DNA from: Streptomyces sp.
GTDB lineage: Bacteria; Actinomycetota; Actinomycetes; Streptomycetales; Streptomycetaceae
Direction: 5' to 3'
DNA: 64,000 nt
Assembly (NCBI RefSeq): GCF_019510245.1
Contig: NZ_JAEKKT010000150.1
Location: forward strand, 25,177 to 89,176
Positions 41,138 through 50,161 of the stretch are shown here, piece after piece (positions within the stretch are counted from its first letter, which is position 1; each line of letters opens with the position of its first letter). The notes beneath the pieces were generated by a model that worked only from the letters and a program-made list of their open reading frames with translations, had not been told where the DNA came from and ran no database searches. Both the position numbers and the translations under genes were made by a program.

Positions 41138-42217
41138 TTACTCCGCCCGCAGCGCGAAGGCCAGCCCCTCCTCGTCCTCGCTCACCTTGCCGAACCCGGC
41201 GCGGGTGACGACCGCCTGGGAGGCGGTGTTGGAGGGCTCGACGGTGGCGAACAGGGTGTGCACGTCGTCGCGGTCCAGGGCCCAGTCGGCCAGGGCGCGG
41301 AGCGCTTCCGTCGCGTAGCCGTGGCCGCGGGCGGCCTCGGTCAGGTCGTAGCCGATCTCCACCCGGCCCTCCTCGTCCGGGGCGGAGTGGAATCCGATGC
41401 CGCCGACCGCGCGGCCGTCCGCCCGGCGGACCATGGCGAAGACGCCGAACTCCGGCCGGTGGACGCCTCCTTCGTACGCCTTGAGGAGGAAACCGGCGGC
41501 GTCGCGGGTGCCCTCGTAGGGGCCGCCGTCGAGCCACTCGAAGCCGCCGTCGCCGCCGATGCGCAGGTCACGGGCCTGGGCGGGGCGGATGCCGACGAGG
41601 TCGAGGCGCTCGGCGGGGATGACCAGGTTGTTGTGCCAGCGCCAGCCGGTGACCGGCGCGCGGCCGGGCAGCTCGCCGCGGCCGGTGGCCCACAGAAGGG
41701 TGGGCCAGGCGGCGGGGCCGGGCTGGACGTGCGGGAAGAGCCAGGCGAGGAGGGACTCGGCGAGCTCTTCGGAGGGCCGGTGGGCGAGCCCGAGGCCCGT
41801 GGCCATGTCGTGGGTGTGCAGCAGCACTTCGGCGACGCCCATCGCGGCGAAGCCGGCGCGGTCCGCGCTGCGGAACGGGAAGGGGTGGAAGGCGCGGACC
41901 TGGCGGGAGGCGGTGCGGACGGCGGCGGCGAGCAGGGCGCCGGTCGTCTCGATCACGTGCAGCAGGCCGGAGTTGTCGGTCCCGTCGTCGAGCCTGAGCT
42001 CGAAGGGCACGTACGCGTCCTGGGCGCGCCCGGCCAGATTGGCGGCGTACGCGATGAGGTCGTCGGCGACGTGGACCGCCGTGTCGTGGCAGTTCCAGTC
42101 AAGCCTGCCGGCCTGCACCCCCGTCCAGTCCCTCGCCACCGCGGGCCGCAGCGCGGCCACACAGCCCGCGACGGCCTCTTCCACCTGGTCCCCGCCCATT
42201 TCACGCATGGGCCGCAC
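41138..42217 (-). CDS. MDMPI/DinB-like domain fused to GNAT acetyltransferase
   Basis: 359 residues. Residues about 10-190 form a mycothiol-dependent maleylpyruvate isomerase-like helical bundle (DWNCHDTAVHVADDLIAYAA, MGVAEVLLHTHDMATGLGL) with its metal-binding His pattern. Residues about 190-355 form a GNAT domain (GVFAMVRRADGRAVGGIGFH, YDLTEAARGHGYATEALR, NTASQAVVTRAGFGKV). A bifunctional thiol-linked acetyl transfer is possible but unproven. ATGs at 42217, 42208 and 42199 are all possible starts. Confidence 0.88.
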   Translation of the reverse strand: MRPMREMGGDQVEEAVAGCVAALRPAVARDWTGVQAGRLDWNCHDTAVHVADDLIAYAANLAGRAQDAYVPFELRLDDGTDNSGLLHVIETTGALLAAAVRTASRQVRAFHPFPFRSADRAGFAAMGVAEVLLHTHDMATGLGLAHRPSEELAESLLAWLFPHVQPGPAAWPTLLWATGRGELPGRAPVTGWRWHNNLVIPAERLDLVGIRPAQARDLRIGGDGGFEWLDGGPYEGTRDAAGFLLKAYEGGVHRPEFGVFAMVRRADGRAVGGIGFHSAPDEEGRVEIGYDLTEAARGHGYATEALRALADWALDRDDVHTLFATVEPSNTASQAVVTRAGFGKVSEDEEGLAFALRAE

Positions 42218-42218
42218 C

Positions 42219-42884
42219 CTAGGACGCCGGATCGTCGGCGGTCGACAGCATTTCCAGCTCCGCGGCGAGGTTGTAGCGGGCGGTCGGCTCCCACTCGGTG
42301 CAGCCGTGGGGCGTTCTGAACAGCTGGGGCAGATCGAGGAGTTGGCGCAGGATCGCGGAACGGCCCGCGCGGAAGGCGTCGTTCGGGACGAAGTGGTACT
42401 CCTCGCGTACCTCGGCGGTGTAGGCGGCGTACGCGGCGGGCGGGGCGGCGAGGATCGCGAGGTCGGCGTCGCACAGGACCTCGCCGTTGCGGTCGCCGGG
42501 GGCCGGGTCGTGGGTGACGGTGAGCCGGACCAGGCGGGCGACCTCGACGGTCTGCCGCGCCGGGAGCCCGGCCTCCGGAAGGGCGCGTTCGGCGAGGCGG
42601 GCCGAGCGCTCCTCGTTCTCCGACCGGTCCGGCAGGTACACCGCGTCGTGGAACCAGGCGGCGAGCCGGACCAGGTCCGGGTCGTCCGCGTACTCCGCCA
42701 GGACGTCGATGTGGTCGAGGACCGCGACGAGATGGGCGACCGTGTGGTACCGGCGCTGGGGCTCCTGCCAGCGGCGGAGCAGTTCGTCGGCGTACGGGTC
42801 GGGGTCGGGGTGGCGGGAGTCGTCGTCGCGCGCCGTCAGCAGGGCGCCGCGCCAGCGGGAGCGGAGATCGCGGAGATCGGCCAT
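42219..42884 (-). CDS. HD-domain hydrolase-like protein
   Basis: 221 residues. HD metal motif: YHTVAHLVAVLDH, AAWFHDAVYLP (the HD pair), VRLTVTHDPAPGD and DADLAILAA. The family acts on phosphate substrates, but this subgroup is uncharacterised. Its stop abuts the start of the downstream fusion gene (two bases), so they are likely an operon. Confidence 0.87.
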   Translation of the reverse strand: MADLRDLRSRWRGALLTARDDDSRHPDPDPYADELLRRWQEPQRRYHTVAHLVAVLDHIDVLAEYADDPDLVRLAAWFHDAVYLPDRSENEERSARLAERALPEAGLPARQTVEVARLVRLTVTHDPAPGDRNGEVLCDADLAILAAPPAAYAAYTAEVREEYHFVPNDAFRAGRSAILRQLLDLPQLFRTPHGCTEWEPTARYNLAAELEMLSTADDPAS

Positions 42885-42931
42885 GCCCCCATTCTCCCGC
42901 CCGCCACTGACATCCCCCTAGCGTGGGAGCC

Positions 42932-43603
42932 ATGACTGCTGCTGACAACGCACGCGACCCCCTCCTTCCCGGCCGTCTCCTCACCGTCGAGCGCGACGCG
43001 CTGATCCCGCTCCTCCGCTCCCGGCCGGACGCGGACTTCGCGCTGCCCACCGCCGCGTGTCCGGGGTGGACGGTGCGGGACGTGCTCGCCCACTGTTCGT
43101 CCGTGCTGACCCGGGTGGTGGAGAGTCGTTTCGAGCGCGGGGTGTTCTCGCCCGAGTCGAACGACCGGGACATCGCCGAGCGCGCCGACTGGCCCACAAC
43201 CCGGGTCCTCGACGAGCTGGAGCGCGGGATGACGGAGGCCGGGGACGTGATCGCGGGACGGGCGGACGGGGTTCTGGACCCGGTCGCCCTGGGCGAGTGG
43301 GTGCACGCCGGTGACGTCCGCGACACCCTCGGCGAACCCGGCGCCTACACGGGCGCGGGCCTGCCCGACGCACTCTCCCTGCTGGTCCGGGTGACCCGGA
43401 AGCGGGGACATCTGCGGCTCCACGCCGACCTGGACGACGTGGACGAGCCGCTGCAGCTGGGCGAGACCAGCGGCACCCGGACCCCGGCCCGTTTCATCGG
43501 GGACGCGTCGACGCTCGTACGGCTGTACACCGGGCGGTCGGCCGACGGGGCGTCGTACGAGCTGATGGGGGCGGAGGCGGCGGAGCTGAACATCTACGGC
43601 TGA
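42932..43603 (+). CDS. mycothiol-dependent maleylpyruvate isomerase-family protein
   Basis: 223 residues. An N-terminal MDMPI helical bundle (ACPGWTVRDVLAHCSSVLTR, LDPVALGEWVHAGDVRDTL with metal-binding His) and a C-terminal beta domain ending AAELNIYG. Members use mycothiol or act as unknown metal-dependent thiol transferases. ATG 42932 is chosen as it begins the conserved region. It is divergent from the HD gene. Confidence 0.85.
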   Translation: MTAADNARDPLLPGRLLTVERDALIPLLRSRPDADFALPTAACPGWTVRDVLAHCSSVLTRVVESRFERGVFSPESNDRDIAERADWPTTRVLDELERGMTEAGDVIAGRADGVLDPVALGEWVHAGDVRDTLGEPGAYTGAGLPDALSLLVRVTRKRGHLRLHADLDDVDEPLQLGETSGTRTPARFIGDASTLVRLYTGRSADGASYELMGAEAAELNIYG

Positions 43604-43679
43604 ACCCCCACGGCCGAACGCGGGCCGGTGGGGTGACGGGGGCGGTCTCGCGGCCGCCGGTGTTCCGCGCGTACCCTGG

Positions 43680-43695
43680 ATTGGACTAGACCTCC
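43680..43695. promoter_or_regulatory. DasR-site-like sequence upstream of cutC
   Basis: ATTGGACTAGACCTCC differs at only two positions from the reverse complement of the dre before nagK (AGTGGACTAGACCTCT). It lies 52 bases before the cutC start. Confidence 0.5.
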
Positions 43696-43746
43696 GGACT
43701 AGGCCTCTCGCGGGAGGTGCCCGGGGAACACCACGGAAGGGGCCCT

Positions 43747-44457
43747 ATGAGCACGCGTGCAGTCCTGGAGGTGATCGCCCTCGACGCCGAGGACGCGGTC
43801 GCCGCCCAGGCCGGAGGCGCGGACCGTCTCGAACTGGTCACCGACATGGCGGCCGACGGGCTGACCCCGCCGCCCCGGACCTTCACCGCGATCCGGGCCG
43901 CCGTCGACATCGACCTGCGCGTGATGCTGCGGCTGGCGGACGGATTCGCCGCGGGCGACGCCGACCGCCTGGTGGGGGTGGCCGGGGAGCTGCGGGCGGC
44001 CGGGGCCGACCAGTTCGTGCTCGGGTTCCTGGACGCGGACGGCGGGGTGGACCTGGACGCGGTGGAGCGGGTGGTGGCCGGGCTGGACGGCTGCCGCTGG
44101 ACCTTCCACCGGGCCATCGACCGGGCCGCGGACCGGGACGCCCTGCGCAAGCAGCTCGCCGACCTGCCGGGCCTCGACACCTACCTCACGGCGGGAGCCG
44201 CGGAGGGCGTGGACGAGGGGCTGCCCCGACTGGTGGCCGAGGCGGGACGGCGCGGGGAGCCGGGGTACGAGCAGACGCTCCTGGTGGGCGGCGGCCTCCG
44301 GCTCGATCACGTACCCGGGCTGCGGGCGGCGGGCATCGATGCCTTCCACATCGGCGGCGCGGCCCGGCCGGACGGCTGGGCCGGGCCGGTGTCGGAGGAG
44401 GCCGTGCGGTCCTGGCGCCGGGTGCTGGAGGGGGCGGAGGACGCGGCAGCGCGTTGA
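43747..44457 (+). CDS. cutC: CutC-family protein
   Basis: 236 residues, TIM barrel. VLEVIALDAEDAVAAQAGGADRLELV, PPPRTFTAIRAAV, VLGFLDADGGVD, CRWTFHRAIDRA and TYLTAGAAEGVDEG follow the family order (each shown in part). CutC was named for copper homeostasis, but its real enzyme activity is unclear. ATG 43747 is chosen over 43717 because it starts the barrel. The dre-like site upstream hints at amino-sugar control. Confidence 0.9.
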   Translation: MSTRAVLEVIALDAEDAVAAQAGGADRLELVTDMAADGLTPPPRTFTAIRAAVDIDLRVMLRLADGFAAGDADRLVGVAGELRAAGADQFVLGFLDADGGVDLDAVERVVAGLDGCRWTFHRAIDRAADRDALRKQLADLPGLDTYLTAGAAEGVDEGLPRLVAEAGRRGEPGYEQTLLVGGGLRLDHVPGLRAAGIDAFHIGGAARPDGWAGPVSEEAVRSWRRVLEGAEDAAAR

Positions 44458-44553
44458 TCTGAGACCCCGGCCGCGAACGAGGGCGAGGATCGACGAGGGG
44501 GGAGGGCCCGCGCGGCATCCGCCCAGCCTGCCGTCGCCGCCCGAGGTCCGTCG

Positions 44554-45762
44554 TCAACGCGGGTGGCCGCCGAGTGGCCGTGCCGTGTCCTCGCGTACCC
44601 GCACGGGGTGAGGGCCTTCGGGAGACTCCCCGGGGGCCGTGGTCACCGTCGCCACGGCCAGGGCCAGTACCGCGATGCCCGCTCCCGCCAGCAGGAACCA
44701 GCGGTCTCCGAACAGGGACAGCGCGAGACTCCCCGTGCCTCCCGCCGCGGCCATCCCCAGGTACGTCGCACTGCTGCTCAACGACACCAGGACCGGTGCG
44801 TCGGCGGGCGCGATGGCGGTGATCCGGGTGATCTGGGCGACCGCCAGCGCCCAGCCGATCACCGGCGTGACCGCCGACGCGGCGAGCGCCGTCGGCATGG
44901 TGCGCAGCGTCCAGGGTGCGGCGGCCGCCACCGCCGTGTAGGCCGTGAGGGCCGACAACACCACCACGCGCGGTCCCCACGCGTCCACCAGCCGGCCGCC
45001 CAGCTGCGAGCCGGCCACTGCCGCGATGCCGCTGACCAGGAGTAGCAGGGTCAGTCGGTCCTGGGAGCCGCGGGTCGCGGGGGAGGTGGCCACCGTGTAG
45101 TAGATGTAGGTCGTCTGGAAGGCCACGAAGATCAGGAACGTGGTGGCCGCCGCACCCACGACCCGCCGGTCGGCAAGCGGTGCCAGCCGCTCCCTGAGCG
45201 TCAACGCGACGGCCGGCTGGGGGAGTTCCCGCAGCAGCGCGGCCAGACCGGCGAAGGCGGCCGCGCCCAGCCCTGTCACCAGCCACATCGTCAGCCGCCA
45301 GTCCGTCCGGCCGATCCAGGTGCCCAGCGGCACCCCGAGCGCCGTCGCGACCGTCAGCCCGCCCATCACCACGGCGACGGCCCGCCCGCGCCGCTCCGGC
45401 GGCACCAGCGAGGTCGCGACCGCGCTCGCGGTGGGGGTGTAGAGGGCGGCCCCCACGGCCGCCAGCACGCGTGTGCCGAGCAGGGCGCCGTACGAGGGGG
45501 CCAGTGCCGTGAGGGCGTTGGCTGCGGTGAACACGGCCAGTGCGGTGCGCAGGGCGTGGCGGCGGGACCAGCGGGCGGTCACCGTGGCCAGGACGGGGGC
45601 GAGGATGCCGTAGGCGAGGGCGAAGACGGTCACCACCTGTCCGGCGACCGAGACGGAGACGTTCAGATCGCGGGCGACGAGCGGCAGGATGCCGGCCGTC
45701 ACCATGCCGTCGGTGCCGACGGCGAAGGTGCCGAGAGCGAGCAGGAGCAGGCGTAAGCGCAC
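44554..45762 (-). CDS. MFS drug-efflux-type transporter
   Basis: 402 residues with 12 predicted membrane helices. The start at GTG 45762 follows GGGGGACTC. Motif A-like GILAPVLATVTARWSRRHAL and motif C-like VMGGLTVATALGVPLGTWIG mark the DHA1 (arabinose-efflux/AraJ-like) family. It is divergent from an ArsR gene with an operator between, suggesting induction by the exported compound. The substrate is unknown. Confidence 0.88.
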   Translation of the reverse strand: MRLRLLLLALGTFAVGTDGMVTAGILPLVARDLNVSVSVAGQVVTVFALAYGILAPVLATVTARWSRRHALRTALAVFTAANALTALAPSYGALLGTRVLAAVGAALYTPTASAVATSLVPPERRGRAVAVVMGGLTVATALGVPLGTWIGRTDWRLTMWLVTGLGAAAFAGLAALLRELPQPAVALTLRERLAPLADRRVVGAAATTFLIFVAFQTTYIYYTVATSPATRGSQDRLTLLLLVSGIAAVAGSQLGGRLVDAWGPRVVVLSALTAYTAVAAAAPWTLRTMPTALAASAVTPVIGWALAVAQITRITAIAPADAPVLVSLSSSATYLGMAAAGGTGSLALSLFGDRWFLLAGAGIAVLALAVATVTTAPGESPEGPHPVRVREDTARPLGGHPR

Positions 45763-45800
45763 GAGTCCCCCATACGTCCGATGCGCAGATGCACATGACG

Positions 45801-45818
45801 GTTTGACGTTGGTCAAAC
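45801..45818. promoter_or_regulatory. ArsR operator between MFS and regulator genes
   Basis: GTTTGAC-GTTG-GTCAAAC, perfect 7-bp arms. A further GTCAAAC half-site is at 45840-45846 next to the regulator's ribosome site. Confidence 0.75.
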
Positions 45819-45867
45819 AATAGGGACTGTTGGATGATTGTCAAACGGTATGGAGGAGGGTGTGCCC

Positions 45868-46203
45868 GTGGGCGACGAGGACGGCGAGTGGCTCCCGCAG
45901 CCGGACGCTGAGGAGATCGAGCTGGTCAGGGTGTTGCACGCACTCGGCGATCCGGTGCGGCTCATGCTGCTGAAGAAGTACGCGAGCGGTGAGCAGTTCA
46001 GCTGCGCGCCCGACGCGCTCGGCGTCGGCCACCTGCACAAGTCGACCGTCTCGCACCACTTGAAGATCATGCGCGAGGCCGGGCTCACCTCGACCCGCGC
46101 GGTCGGCCGCAACCGTTACGTCCAGTTGCGCCGCACCGCTCTGGACGCCCGCTTCCCCGGGCTGCTGGACGCCGTGCTGAAGGCACTGCCGGAGGCGCTC
46201 TGA
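45868..46203 (+). CDS. ArsR-family winged-helix repressor
   Basis: 111 residues. DAEEIELVRVLHALGDPVRL and KSTVSHHLKIMREAGLTSTR give a complete ArsR fold. The start is set at GTG 45868 because GGAGGAGGG ends seven bases before it; ATG 45850 and GTG 45862 overlap that site. Metal-binding cysteines are few (one, FSCAPDA), so it may sense a non-metal ligand. It probably represses both itself and the divergent MFS gene. Confidence 0.9.
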   Translation: MGDEDGEWLPQPDAEEIELVRVLHALGDPVRLMLLKKYASGEQFSCAPDALGVGHLHKSTVSHHLKIMREAGLTSTRAVGRNRYVQLRRTALDARFPGLLDAVLKALPEAL

Positions 46204-46253
46204 GCGGTGGCCCGGTCGCCGTCGCCGGGGAAGCGGTGAAAGTCCGGCGCCGC

Positions 46254-48332
46254 TCAGGCCAGCTGCGGCGGCAGCGGCGCCGTGTGGGTCACGATCAGGC
46301 CGGAGACCGCTCGGGTGAGGGCCACGTACAGGCGGCGCAGGCCGGTGCGTTCGTCCGGTTCGCCGTCGACCACGGCCTGGGGCTCGTCGAGGACCACGTA
46401 GTCGTACTCCAGGCCCTTGGCCAGTGACGCCGGGACCAGGGTGAGGCGGGTCTCGGCCGTGGTCTCCTCGCCGGGGGCCAGGTGGCCGATGCCCGCCGCC
46501 GTCAGCGCCGCCGCGAGTTCGGGCACACGCGCGTCCGCCGCGATCAGGCCCGTCGAGCCCTCGTTGCGGAGCAGCTCCTCGCACGCGGCGACCACGTCGG
46601 CGGTGTCCGTGACGGGGCGGAGTGCGAAGAACCCCGGGTTCTCACGGACCGAGGCGACCGGGGTGAGGCCCGGGGCGATGTGCGGGAGGAGCCGGGAGGC
46701 GTAGGTGATGACGTCGGTCGGCACGCGGAAACCCGCCGTCAGTTCCTCGATCACCCCGTCGTTCTTGCCGAGGTGGGACAGGGCCTCGGCCCAGCTTCGC
46801 GTCGCCCAGGGCGTGGTGCCCTGCGCCAGGTCGCCGAGGACGGTCGCCGAACCGGTGGTGCAGCGGCGGCCGACCGCGCGGTACTGCATCGGGGAGAGGT
46901 CCTGCGCCTCGTCCAGGACGACATGGCCGAGCGAGTGGGTGCGCTGGACGAGGTCCGTCGTCTCGTCGATCAGCACCGCGTCCGCGGCCGACCACCTGGC
47001 CGCCTTGACGCTGCGCACCGGCTTCGCCCATACGATCGTCTTCTGCTCGTCCTCGTCGAGGATCCCGGCGGCGTGCTCCGCGAGGAAGTCCGCGTCCGTG
47101 AGCAGGCGCAGCACGAGCTTCGCCGGGTCGACCGGCGGCCAGACCTGCTTGACGGCCGCCTTCACCGCCGCGTTGCGGGCCACCGAGTCCTGCACGCGGT
47201 CGTCGGGCGCCTCTCCCGCGCGTTCCATCTGGACCAGCACGACGTGCGCGATGCGCTGCGGCAGGGCCTCGCGCGCGGCGCCGTACCGGATGCCCCGGTC
47301 CAGCAACTCGCGGACGATGTCCTCCAGTTCGTACGCCGGGACCCGCCAGCGTCGGGAGCCGCGCACCACCACGACCGGTTCGGTGGGCGGCGTGACGTGC
47401 GCGTAGACGGCTCTGCGCAGGACCTCCGCCATCCGGGCGTCGCCCTTGATGACCGCGGCGGGCGCGTCGTCGGTGCCGCGGATGTCGACGTCACGGGCCA
47501 CCAGGTCGTCCACCGTCGCCTGCTGCACGGTCAGCTCACCCAGCGCGGGCAGCACCTGCTCGATGTAGTGCAGGAAGGAGCGGTTCGGCCCGATGACCAG
47601 GGTGCCGGTGCGGGCCAGCCGTTCCCGGTGGGCGTAGAGGAGGTACGCGACCCGGTGCAGGCCGACGGCCGTCTTCCCGGTCCCCGGGCCACCCTGCACG
47701 CACACCGTGCCGCCGAGCCCGCTGCGCACGATCTCGTCCTGCTCGGGCTGGATGGTCGCCACGATGTCGCGCATCGGGCCGACGCGCGGGCGCTCGATCT
47801 CCTGCTGGAGCAGCTTGCTGGTGCGGGCCGCCTCGGCCGGGTCGGAGAGGTGCTCGTCCTCGTACGCCGTGATGTCGCCGCGGGTGTACCCGAAGCGGCG
47901 GCGCAGCGCCACGTCCATCGGGTCCTTCTTGGAGGCCCGGTAGAACGGCTGCGAGACCGGCGCCCGCCAGTCGATGACCATCGGGTCGCCGTCGTGGTCG
48001 TGCACGTGCCGGCGCCCGATGTAGAAACGCTCGCCGTACGCACCCTCGGCCTGGTCGGCGCCGGGGGCGTGCAGGTAGTCCAGGCGGCCGAAGAACAGCG
48101 GGGTGTCGCTGAGGTCGGCCAGCGCCTTGATGCGCTCCTCCATCTGGCGGGCGAGGACCTCGGCGTTGACCCAGTTCGCGGTGACGTCGCTGATGTCCAG
48201 CGACTCGACGTCCTCGCGCATGGCGCGCAGGGCGGCGCGGGACTCGGCGAGGTGGGACCGTTCGCGGGAGAGGGGGTCGGGGAGGGGGTCGGGGTGCGGG
48301 TCCGTCAGCGGGTCGTGGGCGGGCGTGGACAA
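46254..48332 (-). CDS. HelD-type RNA polymerase-associated helicase
   Basis: 692 residues, UvrD/Rep-like superfamily 1. An N-terminal coiled region (about 20-60, RSHLAESRAALRAMREDVES) leads to FYIGRRHVHDHDGDPMVIDW, then Walker A GGPGTGKTAVGLH, HVVLDEAQDLSPMQ (motif II), and C-terminal VPASLAKGLEYDYVVLDE and RRLYVALTRA. This is the layout of HelD, which removes stalled RNA polymerase and in Streptomyces (HelR) can protect from rifamycins. I place the start at TTG 48332 because GGAGG lies seven bases upstream; ATG 48386 is in frame but has no clear site. No obvious rifamycin-associated promoter element was seen. Confidence 0.9.
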   Translation of the reverse strand: MSTPAHDPLTDPHPDPLPDPLSRERSHLAESRAALRAMREDVESLDISDVTANWVNAEVLARQMEERIKALADLSDTPLFFGRLDYLHAPGADQAEGAYGERFYIGRRHVHDHDGDPMVIDWRAPVSQPFYRASKKDPMDVALRRRFGYTRGDITAYEDEHLSDPAEAARTSKLLQQEIERPRVGPMRDIVATIQPEQDEIVRSGLGGTVCVQGGPGTGKTAVGLHRVAYLLYAHRERLARTGTLVIGPNRSFLHYIEQVLPALGELTVQQATVDDLVARDVDIRGTDDAPAAVIKGDARMAEVLRRAVYAHVTPPTEPVVVVRGSRRWRVPAYELEDIVRELLDRGIRYGAAREALPQRIAHVVLVQMERAGEAPDDRVQDSVARNAAVKAAVKQVWPPVDPAKLVLRLLTDADFLAEHAAGILDEDEQKTIVWAKPVRSVKAARWSAADAVLIDETTDLVQRTHSLGHVVLDEAQDLSPMQYRAVGRRCTTGSATVLGDLAQGTTPWATRSWAEALSHLGKNDGVIEELTAGFRVPTDVITYASRLLPHIAPGLTPVASVRENPGFFALRPVTDTADVVAACEELLRNEGSTGLIAADARVPELAAALTAAGIGHLAPGEETTAETRLTLVPASLAKGLEYDYVVLDEPQAVVDGEPDERTGLRRLYVALTRAVSGLIVTHTAPLPPQLA

Positions 48333-48703
48333 GGCGGTGCCTCCGAAGGCCTGCGGTTCGATGGCGCTCAGGTGTGGGTGGCGCACAGGTGGGGATCAGC
48401 CGACCGGTTTCCGTCCGGCAGAGCAGGGCGGCCCGGAGGGCCTCGGTCGAGGGTGGTGGTGGGAGACGGGTGGGCAGCACTCCGGGGACGGAGGCGGGCA
48501 AGAGCGGAGATTCTAGTGAGGTGGGGGTGGGGGAGGCCAATGGATTTCCTGTGGCACCCGTCCCGCAACCCCTAGGGGAAGCGTCACCCGGAGGGTGGGT
48601 CGGAGGTGGGGGACGGTGTCCATCGGGGGGTGGACGGGGGGATGCCGGAAATTGGACCCGTGGACCGATGCCGTATCGGCACCCGAAGTTCCACCATTGA
48701 GAC
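48333..48703. other. divergent intergenic region
   Basis: Leader of the HelD gene on one side and of a small ORF on the other. G-rich tracts (GGTGGGGGTGGGGGAGG) dominate. No operator or repeat was recognised. Confidence 0.4.
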
Positions 48704-48889
48704 ATGAGCGCAGCAACCATCCACCCAGCCCCCAGCCGTCCCCCGGGCGCCACAGCCCTCGACGGGGTCCCCCGGCCCCACCACCGCCTCGGCGACGCCC
48801 TGCGCGCCGTCAAGGTCTTCGTCAGTGCGGCGTTCAGCGTCGCGATACTCGGTGAGTACGGCGAGGAAGCGGGCATACGCCGCAAGTAA
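48704..48889 (+). CDS. small conserved hypothetical protein, 61 aa
   Basis: MSAATIHPAPSRPPGATALD is a disordered head. RLGDALRAVKVFVSAAFSVA then ILGEYGEEAGIRRK is an amphipathic helix plus tail that I associate with a small family common in Streptomyces. No function known. It ends 18 bases before the mannosyltransferase gene. Confidence 0.6.
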   Translation: MSAATIHPAPSRPPGATALDGVPRPHHRLGDALRAVKVFVSAAFSVAILGEYGEEAGIRRK

Positions 48890-48907
48890 CGGCATAGGGT
48901 CACCCCC

Positions 48908-50161
48908 GTGCCGAACCGGACGGTGACGTCACCCCCTGCCGCCTCCTCCCGCTCACCCCTGCCTCTTCTCCTGTCCCTCTCCTTACTGACGGTTTCCCTC
49001 TGCTCCTTCGCTGCCCTCTGCATCCTGCTCCGCGCCCCGATGGCCGACCTGCTGGTCTACCGGGCCGAGGGCGAAGCCGTGGTCCACGGCGGTGATCTGT
49101 ACGGCTTCACGGTCACCGAGTGGCGGCTGCCGGCGACGTATCCGCCCTTCGCGGCGGTCCTGTTCGTCCCGGCGAGCGGGATCCCCGTCCCGGCCCTGAA
49201 GGCCCTCTTCCTCGCGGGCAACGCGCTCCTGCTCGCCTGGCTCCTCGCCCTCTCCGCCCGTCTGGCCGGCCGCACGGCACCCCTCCCGCTGCTCTGCGCG
49301 GCGACCGCACTCGCCCTCTGGCTGGAGCCGGTCTCCCAGACGCTGCTCTTCGGCCAGGTCAACCTGGCGATCACCGGCCTGGTCCTGTGGGACCTCACCC
49401 GCCCGCCCGGCGCCCGCGCCAAGGGCCTGGCCCTGGGCATCGCAGCGGGCGTCAAGCTCACCCCGGCGATCTTCATCGCCTACCTGTTCCTCACCGCGCG
49501 CAGAAAGGAGGCAGCCACCGCGACGGCGTCCTTCGCGGGCACGGTCCTGCTCGGCGCCCTGCTCCTCCCGGCGCCCACCGTGGACTTCTGGACGCGACGC
49601 CTGTACGAGACCGGCCGGGTCGGCAAGGCCTGGATCATCGACAACCAGTCGCTCCAGGGCCTGGTCGCCAGGGCCACGGGCACGCCGGCACCGGGCCTGG
49701 CCTGGGTGCTCCCGGCGGCGCTGGTGGCGGCGGCGGGCCTGTGGCTGGCCACCCGCGCCCGTCGCGTCCACGGCTCCGACCGCTGGGGCATCCTGCTCAC
49801 CGCGTTCACGGCCCTGCTGGTCTGCCCGATCAGCTGGTCCCACCACTGGGTGTGGTGCGTCCCGCTGCTGGCGGTTCTGCTGGCCGAGGGGCGAACCCTC
49901 CTCGCGGCCGCGGCGGCACTGGTCTTCACGGCCCGCACGATGTGGCTGGTGCCCCACGCGGGCGACCGCGACCTGCACCTGCCGGGGTGGCAGCAGCCGT
50001 GCGCATCGCCGTACCCCCTCCTGGGGTTGGCATTGCTGGCGGGCGCCGCGGTCGCCCTACGACGGCGGAGCGGCACCCCGCAGGACGGGCGGCCCGGCGC
50101 CGCCCCGCCGGACGGCTCTCAGCCCTCCGCCAGCAGCTCGTCCGCGTCCATGATCCGGTAG
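48908..50161 (+). CDS. GT87-family membrane mannosyltransferase
   Basis: 417 residues, GT-C fold with about ten helices. MADLLVYRAEGEAVVHGGDL and LPATYPPFAAVLFVP are the extracytoplasmic acidic and Tyr-Pro-Pro segments of the alpha-1,2-mannosyltransferase family (PimE-like). GQVNLAITGLVLWDL and WSHHWVWCVPLL follow. It probably adds mannose from polyprenyl phosphate to a lipid or glycan. The C-terminal 43 bases overlap the convergent helicase gene. GTG start. Confidence 0.88.
   Translation: MPNRTVTSPPAASSRSPLPLLLSLSLLTVSLCSFAALCILLRAPMADLLVYRAEGEAVVHGGDLYGFTVTEWRLPATYPPFAAVLFVPASGIPVPALKALFLAGNALLLAWLLALSARLAGRTAPLPLLCAATALALWLEPVSQTLLFGQVNLAITGLVLWDLTRPPGARAKGLALGIAAGVKLTPAIFIAYLFLTARRKEAATATASFAGTVLLGALLLPAPTVDFWTRRLYETGRVGKAWIIDNQSLQGLVARATGTPAPGLAWVLPAALVAAAGLWLATRARRVHGSDRWGILLTAFTALLVCPISWSHHWVWCVPLLAVLLAEGRTLLAAAAALVFTARTMWLVPHAGDRDLHLPGWQQPCASPYPLLGLALLAGAAVALRRRSGTPQDGRPGAAPPDGSQPSASSSSASMIR

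Noticed and set aside
48333..48703. Rifamycin-associated promoter element before the HelD gene
   Set aside because: I looked for the inverted 19-bp element known from HelR-type genes and found only G-rich tracts. Absence of a match by eye is not proof.
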